DNA from: an uncultured Mollicutes bacterium
Lineage (GTDB): Bacteria; Bacillota_I; Bacilli_A; RFN20; CAG-826
Direction of reading: 5' to 3'
DNA length: 40,677 nucleotides
Assembly (NCBI GenBank): GCA_945935945.1
Contig: CAMESA010000004.1
Span: 1-40,677, forward strand
Below are positions 5,850 through 11,989 of this stretch, in pieces. Position 1 is the stretch's first letter. Every line of letters begins with the position of its first letter. Below the pieces are notes generated by a model, which had not been told where the DNA came from, searched no databases, and saw only the letters and a list, made by a program, of their open reading frames with translations. Made by a program: the position numbers and the translations under genes.

Positions 5850-7988
5850 ATGATGGAATTAGTACAAGCGTATGATAATATTGGATGGGTAGTCATGCCG
5901 ATCCGCAGCAACTCAAAAATTCCAGTGATCAAGAGTTGGTCCAAGATAACTTCCAACGATGAGACGATGGACAAGTTCAATGATGATAGCAACTTAGGCG
6001 TTGTCATGGGAGCTGCTAGTGGAATCATCTGTATCGATGTCGATGTGAAAGCTGTCGACGGTGTAGCTACGTTGAAAAGTCTTGAACAGCAATACGGTAA
6101 GCTGCCGGAGACAGTCACGTCCGAGACACCGAGCGGAGGGATTCATTATTACTTTAAGTATCATGAAGGGATCCGTAACCGCAAGAAAGTAGGTCCAGGA
6201 ATTGACATTCAGGCAGACGGTACACAGACATTGGAATATCCATCCGTGATCGATGGGGAATATTATGAATGGGTCTATGATCCGTTTGAAAATGAAGTAT
6301 CTGAATTACCGCAAACGTGGTTAGATTTCTTATGTGAAAAGGGAGACGGCATCAAGTTAGCAGAAGCACCGTTTGAAGCACCGACCGAGGTCCAAGAAGG
6401 CAGTCGTAACAACACGATAGCTGCTTATGTTGGTTCGATGTTAGGTAAGAAGCTGAAGAAAGACACCGTGCTACGTAAAGCTAAGAAGTACAATCAAGAA
6501 TCATGCGATCCACCTTTGGATGATTCAGAAGTCGAACAGATTGTCGATAGCATGATCAAGACCGACATCACGAATAAACGTAATTTAGTCACGAAAGTGT
6601 TAAATGACCAAAATGAAACCGAGGATGAACAAATTGAATTACCATGGTTGAGCTTCGATGAAACAGGAGCCGCTACGATTCACGAAATGAAGTTCGCCGA
6701 TTGGTATGTAGAACGTAATCAAATTCATTGTGTCAATAAACGATTCTTTACACGATATGGATTGAAAGACGACGGATGGTTCGAGAACGATATCCAAAAT
6801 ATCATTGGTGGTATCATAACCGTGAAGCTGGCCAATAAGGTTCAGGACCTATTAAAAGTTATTAAGAATCAATGTTATATGAGTGTAGGGACACCGGATC
6901 CGTACAAGTTACAGTTCGACAACGTAAGTTTCGATGTAAGAAACGGCAAGCTAGAGAAATGCGATGAGTATTTTACATTGCATCAGATTCCACATAACTA
7001 TGATCCGAACGCCAAGTGTCCGACATGGGATAATTTCATCAAAGAACTATTCTATGTTGAGGATATCCCAGTCGTTCAGGAGTATCTAGGATATTGTCTG
7101 CTGCCGAACACGTATGCTCAGACAGCTATGTTCATCACCGGAGAAGGTGGAGAAGGTAAGTCACGTATCACGATCATGATGGAACATATCATCGGTGAGA
7201 ACAGTGTCGTCGTTGGTGATTTCAAAGGTCTACAGGATCGCTTCTCTTTGTCATCGCTAGACAATCAGATGTTGTTCATTGATGATGACTTGAGTCTGGA
7301 TGCACTCGATGATACATCAAACTTCAAGAAAGTCGTAACGGCAGAGACCGCATTGGAAGTTGAAGCGAAAGGTGTACCGAAGTACAAGACACATCTATAT
7401 AGTAAGATACTTTGTATGGGAAACGGTGCCGTACAAAGTAAGTTTGATAAGTCCGATGGATTCTATCGTCGTTTATTGATCAGCCGTGTTAAGCCTATTG
7501 ATTCAAAACGTACCATCGATACACGACTAGCCGATAAATTAAAAGAAGAAACACCAGGAATCATAAATTGGCTGCTGGAAGGTCTGTTAAGAGTCGTAAA
7601 CAACGGATTCATCATCAAACCATCTAAACGTATGGCTGATCAGGTTCAGGAGTTAAGAGACAATTCAGATACCGTTACGCTATATATGAAAGATACACAG
7701 TATGTAGAATATACATTCGATATCAATGATGTTGTATCAGTTAAAGAACTATACGACGCATATGAAGCATGGTGTCATGAGAACAGTTATCTATGTGTCC
7801 ATAAGAACACATTCGGTAAGAACATTCGTAAGATATATAAGACGATCCTTTGTGAGAAATGTTCCGATGGAGAAATAGTCAATCAGTTAGCCAACAAGGA
7901 GCGTGTCTATTTCAAAGGTAAACAGGTTCGAGGTCTGGCCGGTGTCAAAGTCACGAACTATAGAAAAAGTTTTACAATAAATTCATAA
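5850..7988 (+). CDS. Primase-polymerase / SF3 (D5-type) helicase
   Basis: Replicative protein of 712 residues. N-terminal prim-pol domain (about 1-180): catalytic acidic motif CIDVDVK near residue 61, TPSGGIHYYF with the S-x-H element, and GIDIQADG. A PriCT-like helical segment follows (about 185-235). The C-terminal helicase has Walker A GEGGEGKS near residue 430 and Walker B LFIDDDL near 474, typical of D5/SF3 helicases, then a winged-helix end. It should make primers and unwind DNA at the phage origin. The start is MM at 5850/5853; either ATG could be used. The Y RNA promoter lies within 10-35 bases of the stop codon. Confidence 0.9.
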   Translation: MMELVQAYDNIGWVVMPIRSNSKIPVIKSWSKITSNDETMDKFNDDSNLGVVMGAASGIICIDVDVKAVDGVATLKSLEQQYGKLPETVTSETPSGGIHYYFKYHEGIRNRKKVGPGIDIQADGTQTLEYPSVIDGEYYEWVYDPFENEVSELPQTWLDFLCEKGDGIKLAEAPFEAPTEVQEGSRNNTIAAYVGSMLGKKLKKDTVLRKAKKYNQESCDPPLDDSEVEQIVDSMIKTDITNKRNLVTKVLNDQNETEDEQIELPWLSFDETGAATIHEMKFADWYVERNQIHCVNKRFFTRYGLKDDGWFENDIQNIIGGIITVKLANKVQDLLKVIKNQCYMSVGTPDPYKLQFDNVSFDVRNGKLEKCDEYFTLHQIPHNYDPNAKCPTWDNFIKELFYVEDIPVVQEYLGYCLLPNTYAQTAMFITGEGGEGKSRITIMMEHIIGENSVVVGDFKGLQDRFSLSSLDNQMLFIDDDLSLDALDDTSNFKKVVTAETALEVEAKGVPKYKTHLYSKILCMGNGAVQSKFDKSDGFYRRLLISRVKPIDSKRTIDTRLADKLKEETPGIINWLLEGLLRVVNNGFIIKPSKRMADQVQELRDNSDTVTLYMKDTQYVEYTFDINDVVSVKELYDAYEAWCHENSYLCVHKNTFGKNIRKIYKTILCEKCSDGEIVNQLANKERVYFKGKQVRGLAGVKVTNYRKSFTINS

Positions 7989-7994
7989 AAACTA

Positions 7995-8022
7995 TTGACA
8001 GATAGTAATTTATGAATATAAT
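7995..8022 (+). promoter_or_regulatory. Near-perfect promoter of the Y RNA array
   Basis: TTGACA (7995-8000), a 16-base spacer and TATAAT (8017-8022). Both boxes match consensus exactly. Predicted start near 8029, about 9 bases before the first Y RNA stem. Confidence 0.85.
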
Positions 8023-8037
8023 TAAGAGTGTAAAAAG

Positions 8038-8181
8038 AAATAAGGCAGTACAGAAGTGAGTTACTTCGGCTGATAACCGGGTGGTCGTTGGTTCAAATCC
8101 AATCGCTTTCGTAACTGTGCGGAGGTGTAGCTCAGTTGGTAGAGCACCTAATGTTACTCGCTTCGCCGATTCTCCGTATTT
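8038..8181 (+). ncRNA. Y RNA A: Y-RNA foot plus circularly permuted tRNA-Ile-like head
   Basis: Closing stem 8038-8045 with 8174-8181 (one mismatch), bulged C 8046, A-G 8047-8048 with C-T 8172-8173, internal loop, then upper stem 8053-8061 with 8156-8164. The head contains tRNA parts in permuted order. They are an anticodon arm 8065-8081 (5 bp, 7-base loop CTGATAA, GAU anticodon), variable bases 8082-8086, a T arm 8087-8103 (loop TTCAAAT) and acceptor 3' strand 8104-8110. A 10-base closing loop 8111-8120 follows, then acceptor 5' strand 8121-8127 (7 bp with three G-U), T-A at positions 8-9, and a D arm 8130-8145 containing GG. The foot joins where the D and anticodon arms would meet. Bacterial Y RNAs are known tRNA mimics bound by Rsr. 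Confidence 0.85.
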
Positions 8182-8196
8182 CGATTACACAAATTA

Positions 8197-8282
8197 TCCG
8201 ACAGTGCAGATGAGAGATACTTCTCTGACCAAAACATATATAGCAACAACTAAATCATCTCTCTCATCGAATTTTCTTCGGA
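8197..8282 (+). ncRNA. Y RNA B: Y-RNA foot with a simple loop head
   Basis: Closing stem TCCGA 8197-8201 with TCGGA 8278-8282, bulged C 8202, A-G 8203-8204 with C-T 8276-8277, internal loop, and a perfect 9-bp upper stem 8209-8217 with 8260-8268. The head (8218-8259) is an A-rich loop with no tRNA-like arms, so this RNA is Ro-binding foot plus loop only. It shares TACTTC right after the upper stem with the other three RNAs. Confidence 0.75.
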
Positions 8283-8297
8283 ACATATTGCTTATAG

Positions 8298-8438
8298 CAC
8301 TTGACAGTGTAGATAACAGTTACTTCGTATATCGGGATACAGTGATTGAGAGTTCGAATCTTTCTTCCCCCACATTATGGGGGAATAGGCAAATTGGTAA
8401 AGCCGCTTATAGTTCTGTTATCGATGATTCTTCAAGTG
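8298..8438 (+). ncRNA. Y RNA C: Y-RNA foot plus circularly permuted tRNA-like head
   Basis: Closing stem CACTTGA 8298-8304 with TCAAGTG 8432-8438, bulged C 8305, A-G/C-T step, internal loop, and upper stem GATAACAG 8312-8319 with 8415-8422. The head follows the same permuted order as RNA A. It has a small anticodon-like hairpin 8327-8340 (4-bp stem, 6-base loop ATCGGG), a T arm 8348-8364 (loop TTCGAAT), acceptor strand TTCCCCC 8365-8371, closing loop 8372-8378 and acceptor strand GGGGGAA 8379-8385. T-A and a D arm 8388-8404 with GG complete it. The 7-bp acceptor stem is perfect. The anticodon hairpin is irregular, so no decoding role is expected. Confidence 0.85.
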
Positions 8439-8449
8439 TCCTTTAGAAA

Positions 8450-8565
8450 AAGTCAGGAAGTGCAGATGAGAGATACTTCGACAAGCGGTTAAGTCATTTT
8501 CTTTTCACGAAAATTTCATTGGTTTAAATCCAATAGTAAGCTCTTATCGATAATTCTCCTGATTT
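8450..8565 (+). ncRNA. Y RNA D: Y-RNA foot plus tRNA-Glu-like head in normal order
   Basis: Closing stem 8450-8457 with 8558-8565 (one G-U), bulged A 8458, A-G/C-T step, internal loop, and upper stem GATGAGAG 8465-8472 with 8541-8548. The head is tRNA-like in the usual order: a weak 4-bp acceptor remnant TACT 8474-8477 with AGTA 8535-8538, D arm 8480-8495 and anticodon arm 8497-8513 (5 bp, loop TTTTCAC, UUC anticodon). A T arm 8518-8534 (loop TTTAAAT) follows. D and anticodon arms strongly resemble tRNA-Glu. It has no 7-bp acceptor stem or CCA end, so it is unlikely to be a working tRNA. Confidence 0.8.
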
Positions 8566-8577
8566 CATATAGGTAAT

Positions 8578-8604
8578 AAGTTCCGAGCGATCGGAACTTT
8601 TTTA
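8578..8604 (+). terminator. Terminator/attenuator between Y RNAs and the Ro60 gene
   Basis: A perfect 9-bp stem (8578-8586 with 8591-8599), GCGA tetraloop (GNRA) and a T run. It ends the Y RNA transcript 20 bases before the Ro60 gene, so that protein is made either by read-through or under attenuation. Confidence 0.85.
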
Positions 8605-8622
8605 TAGGAAAGGATGGGTATT

Positions 8623-10077
8623 ATGTCAAAATTCAATGCAACAAACACAAGAAAGACTGTAAACAAAAGCGGTCATGCTGCCTATTCAATGGCAGACAAA
8701 GACAAACTGGTCACGATGGTATTGACGACTTTCTTCAATGAAAAGAAATTCTATGGTGACAATTCAAACGAATTGGTAGAGCTTGCGAAATGGGTCGCTG
8801 TAAAAGATCCTCAGTTCGTAGCGAACCTAGCAGTGTACTCTCGTAAGGAAATGCACTTACGTTCTGTATCACATGTGTTAGCTTCTATCGTAGCACGTGT
8901 TCCAGAATCAAAACCTTATATCGCTTATACGGTAAACGGTGTCGTAGAACGTGCAGATGACATCACAGAGATCCTTGCATGCTACATTTACATGTTCGGT
9001 AAGCCAATTCCTAATGGATTGAAGAAAGCTCTAGGAAAAGCGATGAATAAATTCAATGCTTTAAATTTCTCTAAATACAATGGAGGAAATAAATCGATCA
9101 AGTTCCGTGATGTATTACGTATCTGTCACCCAAAAGCAGACACAGCTAAACAGAACGATACATTCAAGATGATATTAGATGATACATTGCCTGTAGCAAA
9201 ACGATGGGAAACAGAATTGTCTGCTCGTGGTAACACGAAAGAAGTATGGGAAGAGCTTATCGACGAAAACAAGATCGGTTATATGGCTGCGTTGAGAAAC
9301 TTACGTAATATGTTGAATGTTGCTCCATCTAATATTCAAAAGATTTATGATAAGTTATCCAACAAAGAAGAGGTGTTGCGTTCAAAACAATTACCATTCC
9401 GTTTCTTGTCAGCCTACATGAATCTTCCAGGTAATGCGACAAGCAAAGTAAGAGATGTGTTGGAAGATGCTTGTGAATACTCTATTGAGAACTTACCAAA
9501 ATTACCAGGCAAAACGGTCATCGCTATCGATGTCAGTGGTTCTATGGGTTGGAATATTTCTTCTAAATCTGATATTCGATGCGAAAATATAGCTATGTTG
9601 TTAGGTTTGATGGCGAACAAGATGTGTGAAGAGGCTATCGTATATACATTCGATACGAATTTAAGAGAGTTGGCCGTATCACATCGTTCAGGAATCTTAC
9701 AAACATCCGTTGATCATTCTGCATGTGGTGGTGGAACGAACTTGAAGTTACCTATTGAAAGAATGATTTACGACAAGATCGAAGCGGATCGTTTGATTAT
9801 GCTATCCGATAATGAAATCGATTGTGAATGGCGTGGAGATTTCAAAAAGACATGTCAACCATTGGTAAACATGTATCGTAGAGAAATCAATCCAAACTTG
9901 TGGGTACATGCTATCGATTTACAGGGTTACGGTACGCAGCAGTTTATCGGTGATAAGACAAACATCATCGCTGGATGGTCTGAACGTGTGTTAGAGTTCA
10001 TTTCTCTAGCAGAAAGAGGAATCCATTCTCAAGTCGATAAGATCCAGAACTATCACACATGGAATGAAGAATTATAA
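8623..10077 (+). CDS. rsr: Ro60/Rsr-type TROVE-vWA RNA-binding protein
   Basis: N-terminal TROVE module (about residues 1-290; SVSHVLASIVARV, AYTVNGVVERADDI, the HEAT-like ring that binds Y RNA and misfolded RNA ends). It is followed by a von Willebrand A domain with an intact metal site IDVSGSM at about residue 300, a later GGGTNLKLP and LSDNEID. At 484 residues it is near the usual size of bacterial Rsr. The ATG at 8623 (MSKFN) is preferred over 8614 because AGGAAAGG ends 9 bases upstream of it. Known Rsr proteins ride on Y RNAs that gate access and tether exoribonuclease PNPase for RNA quality control. Four Y RNA candidates lie just upstream. It ends in TWNEEL. Confidence 0.92.
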   Translation: MSKFNATNTRKTVNKSGHAAYSMADKDKLVTMVLTTFFNEKKFYGDNSNELVELAKWVAVKDPQFVANLAVYSRKEMHLRSVSHVLASIVARVPESKPYIAYTVNGVVERADDITEILACYIYMFGKPIPNGLKKALGKAMNKFNALNFSKYNGGNKSIKFRDVLRICHPKADTAKQNDTFKMILDDTLPVAKRWETELSARGNTKEVWEELIDENKIGYMAALRNLRNMLNVAPSNIQKIYDKLSNKEEVLRSKQLPFRFLSAYMNLPGNATSKVRDVLEDACEYSIENLPKLPGKTVIAIDVSGSMGWNISSKSDIRCENIAMLLGLMANKMCEEAIVYTFDTNLRELAVSHRSGILQTSVDHSACGGGTNLKLPIERMIYDKIEADRLIMLSDNEIDCEWRGDFKKTCQPLVNMYRREINPNLWVHAIDLQGYGTQQFIGDKTNIIAGWSERVLEFISLAERGIHSQVDKIQNYHTWNEEL

Positions 10078-10101
10078 GACTAGGTTATCCTAGTCTTTTT
10101 T
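10076..10101 (+). terminator. Intrinsic terminator after the Ro60 gene
   Basis: AAGACTAGG (10076-10084) pairs with CCTAGTCTT (10089-10097), loop TTAT, followed by T6. It overlaps the last base of the stop codon, so the Ro60/Y RNA locus is closed at its 3' end. Confidence 0.9.
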
Positions 10102-10102
10102 A

Positions 10103-10131
10103 TTGACATATATGATACATGGTTATATAAT
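10103..10131 (+). promoter_or_regulatory. Consensus promoter for the middle rightward operon
   Basis: TTGACA (10103-10108), a 17-base spacer and TATAAT (10126-10131): a perfect sigma-70/sigma-A promoter directly after the Ro60 terminator. It restarts transcription for the genes from 10156 onward. Confidence 0.9.
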
Positions 10132-10155
10132 GGCAGTACAAAAGGAGGAATAATT

Positions 10156-10335
10156 ATGAAATACACACAAGAAGAGGTTATTAAATCTTTGAATATTATT
10201 CGAGACATTTGCAGTGAATCGAAGAATTGTGATGGATGTCCGTTCAGATCATGTGGTGGTTGTAACATCGCTGATGATAAACCGGAAGATTGGATGATTA
10301 TAAGCGAAACTACACCTTGGAAAGCGTTTGAATAG
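10156..10335 (+). CDS. Cysteine-rich small protein (59 aa)
   Basis: ATG 8 bases after AAAGGAGG and 25 bases after the consensus promoter. Six cysteines sit in a central block (CSESKNCDGCPFRSCGGC), a spacing that suggests a zinc or iron-sulfur site. The C-terminus is acidic with tryptophans. No family is recognised. First gene of the middle operon. Confidence 0.75.
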   Translation: MKYTQEEVIKSLNIIRDICSESKNCDGCPFRSCGGCNIADDKPEDWMIISETTPWKAFE

Positions 10336-10346
10336 AGGTGATGATC

Positions 10347-10643
10347 ATGGAAGAAATTGAATTGAAAGTCAAACACAATGGTAAGTCTATGACAATTAAG
10401 GTAAATGCAGAGTCATTTATGTATGATGATACCAAGTATCATGTAGCACCGTTGATCGATACAGACGGTAAGATCAAAAAAGAGTATTGTGTTGTGTACG
10501 ACGGGTTGAAAATCCCTTTGACCAACGCAAAGTCTATGGAAGAATCTATCAAGAAGTTCAAAGATAAGATGATCAAAGACTTAGATTTCTGTATGAAGGT
10601 CAGAGGATCCATTCGTTCGCTGCTTTGGGAAGAAGAGTTATAG
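10347..10643 (+). CDS. Hypothetical protein ending in WEEEL (98 aa)
   Basis: The frame opens with GTG-ATG-ATC-ATG; the ATG at 10347 is best placed behind GAGGTGA. Mixed beta and helical sequence (IELKVKHNGKSMTIKV, then a Lys-rich helix) with no recognised domain. The C-terminus LLWEEEL closely matches the tails of the 3829-4593 methyltransferase and the Ro60 protein. Its stop codon runs directly into the AGGAGG of the next gene. Confidence 0.7.
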   Translation: MEEIELKVKHNGKSMTIKVNAESFMYDDTKYHVAPLIDTDGKIKKEYCVVYDGLKIPLTNAKSMEESIKKFKDKMIKDLDFCMKVRGSIRSLLWEEEL

Positions 10644-10653
10644 GAGGTATGAA

Positions 10654-10815
10654 ATGAAACAAATTATCTATTTTCCATCAGAAGAGATGTTGAACAAGGT
10701 GAAACAAAAAGCCGACGAGAAAACCATGAGTATGAGTGCGTATATTCGCATAGCGTTATTAGAGAAATGGGAGCGTGAAGAAAATGAAGAAAATGCTAGA
10801 CGAAATGGTGAATAA
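10654..10815 (+). CDS. Ribbon-helix-helix (CopG/Arc-like) DNA-binding protein (53 aa)
   Basis: Starts after AGGAGGTATGAA. The layout fits a ribbon-helix-helix: a short strand (MKQIIYFPSEEM), a first helix (LNKVKQKADEK), then MSMSAYIRIALLEKWER as turn plus second helix. Such dimers bind operator DNA, so it is a candidate transcription regulator of the phage. It overlaps the start of the next, membrane-protein ORF. Confidence 0.65.
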   Translation: MKQIIYFPSEEMLNKVKQKADEKTMSMSAYIRIALLEKWEREENEENARRNGE

Positions 10816-10930
10816 AACGTGCGAAGTTCTAGGTCGTTTGATCGCTATTGCCATTATGGTGATAGGTTTCTGTCTGTCGTTCGCAGGAATGGTTTGGGCT
10901 ATTCGTTTGTTGGTCAATGTAGTGGGGTAA
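10784..10930 (+). CDS. Small single-pass membrane protein (48 aa)
   Basis: ATG overlapping the previous gene by 32 bases, with GGAG about 10 bases upstream. A short amphipathic head is followed by one long hydrophobic helix (LIAIAIMVIGFCLSFAGMVW). One of several tiny membrane proteins in this operon. Function unknown. Confidence 0.5.
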   Translation: MKKMLDEMVNKTCEVLGRLIAIAIMVIGFCLSFAGMVWAIRLLVNVVG

Positions 10931-10944
10931 GGATAGGTGGAAGA

Positions 10945-11211
10945 ATGAACAGAGAATCATGTTTAAAAGAAGCGAAAAAATGTGTATGCTGCGATCGAGA
11001 ATCACAGTATGGGAGTCCAGAAAACAACTTCAAACGTATTGCTAGTTTATGGACAAACTATCTTGACGTTGAGGTCAATGAACAAGATGTAGCCAATATG
11101 ATGATTCTGTTAAAGATATCTAGGGCGAAGTCAGGAAACTTCAAAAATGACAATTATGTCGATATCGCCGGTTATGCTGCTTGTGCTTGTGAAATGGGGG
11201 ATAAAGAATGA
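10945..11211 (+). CDS. DUF6378-like phage protein (88 aa)
   Basis: The ATG at 10945 has AGGTGG a few bases upstream; the longer open frame is not used because it overlaps the membrane-protein gene. The pattern YGSPENNFKRIASLW, then VANMMILLKISR and DIAGYAACACEM, is that of a small helical family common in phages and known only as a domain of unknown function. Members often lie near MazG-like or nucleotide-metabolism genes, as here. The next gene overlaps by ATGA. Confidence 0.75.
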   Translation: MNRESCLKEAKKCVCCDRESQYGSPENNFKRIASLWTNYLDVEVNEQDVANMMILLKISRAKSGNFKNDNYVDIAGYAACACEMGDKE

Positions 11212-11414
11212 GACTTACAACGGAAGAGTTTAACGAATTACAAAGATGGATTGGAGTAAGAGATTGTTGTCAAAGAGCGCTATCTAATTTAAGAACGGCT
11301 GTAGATTATGCAAACGGTCATAATTATGATGTAAATGAATACAAGCAAACATATGATTTCATTGAGGAATTAGAAAATAAAGCAATATCTAAATTACGTG
11401 GGGTGATTAAATGA
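11208..11414 (+). CDS. Hypothetical helical protein (68 aa)
   Basis: Translationally coupled to both neighbours through ATGA overlaps. Predicted to be all helical (ELQRWIGVRDCCQRALSNLR, then a second helix FIEELENKAISKL). No family recognised; it may pair with the MazG-like protein downstream. Confidence 0.65.
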   Translation: MRLTTEEFNELQRWIGVRDCCQRALSNLRTAVDYANGHNYDVNEYKQTYDFIEELENKAISKLRGVIK

Positions 11415-11752
11415 AAGTAGAACTAATCAAAGAGTTAATAGCAACACGTGGTATACATTATCAGTGCGATGTCGCTAAAGAAGAATGTTCAGAACTTATT
11501 AAAGAAGTTTGTAAGATGACACGTGGAAAAGGAAATATTCAAAACTTAGCCGAAGAAATGGCCGACGTAGCGATTTGTATTGAGCAGTTACAGATCATGT
11601 TCGGTATCACAGATGAGATGCTATACGGATGGAAACGATGTAAAGAGAAACGTACTGAAGAAAGATTGATAGAATACAAAGAATTTAGTGAAACGTGTCG
11701 AAGATTGGATGAATCGGCAAAATTCGTAAATGGCGACGACTGGAGTGATTAA
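11411..11752 (+). CDS. MazG-like nucleotide pyrophosphohydrolase
   Basis: Contains the two metal-binding helices of the all-alpha NTP pyrophosphatase family: KEECSELIKEV (E-x-x-E) and AEEMADVAICIEQL (E-x-x-D). These enzymes hydrolyse (d)NTPs or alarmone-type nucleotides to monophosphates. Phage versions may blunt starvation signalling or clean non-canonical nucleotides. At 113 residues it is a single-domain form. It overlaps the preceding gene by ATGA. Confidence 0.85.
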   Translation: MKVELIKELIATRGIHYQCDVAKEECSELIKEVCKMTRGKGNIQNLAEEMADVAICIEQLQIMFGITDEMLYGWKRCKEKRTEERLIEYKEFSETCRRLDESAKFVNGDDWSD

Positions 11753-11754
11753 AA

Positions 11755-11898
11755 ATGAAAAAATATATTCCGATTGTTATTGTCGTGTTGTCTTTATGGG
11801 TGGTAGCAGGAATAGGAATATTACTTATCAAAGATAAAGAATATATACCTATGCCAGGAGATATAAATTATGCAGCGATGTCCGAAATGTCTAAGTGA
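11755..11898 (+). CDS. Small N-terminal-anchored membrane protein (47 aa)
   Basis: Starts two bases after the MazG-like stop. MKKYIPIVIVVLSLWVVAGIGILLI is a signal-anchor type helix; the rest (KDKEYIPMPGDINYAAMSEMSK) is polar and probably extracytoplasmic. No lipobox or clear cleavage site. Function unknown. Confidence 0.55.
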   Translation: MKKYIPIVIVVLSLWVVAGIGILLIKDKEYIPMPGDINYAAMSEMSK

Positions 11899-11989
11899 TT
11901 ATCTAGTCGAGATAGAGAAAAGATACATCTACTTTGAGACAGGTAAACCGATAAAGTTCGGGGAAGTGGATCTGTATGTTTTTGTTTAA
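11870..11989 (+). CDS. Tiny CxxC protein (39 aa)
   Basis: ATG 9 bases after AGGAG, overlapping the previous ORF and the next one (start at 11976). MQRCPKCLSDYLVEIEKRY looks like half a zinc ribbon; a dimer could make a four-cysteine site. Modest support: good ribosome binding site and continuous overlap with neighbours. Confidence 0.45.
   Translation: MQRCPKCLSDYLVEIEKRYIYFETGKPIKFGEVDLYVFV

Noticed and set aside
8065..8145. A normal tRNA-Ile gene (GAU anticodon, T arm and D arm visible)
   Set aside because: The arms are in permuted order, the acceptor stem is closed by a loop and the whole sits on a Y-RNA foot shared with three other RNAs, so a tRNA-like domain of a Y RNA explains it better.
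8081..8446. A 121-residue rightward ORF across the RNA array
   Set aside because: No ribosome binding site, and its bases are fully explained by three structured RNAs with covarying stems.
8480..8540. A functional tRNA-Glu(UUC) gene
   Set aside because: Only about 4 bp of acceptor stem exist, no CCA, the T loop lacks the usual C56, and the flanks form the Y-RNA stems.
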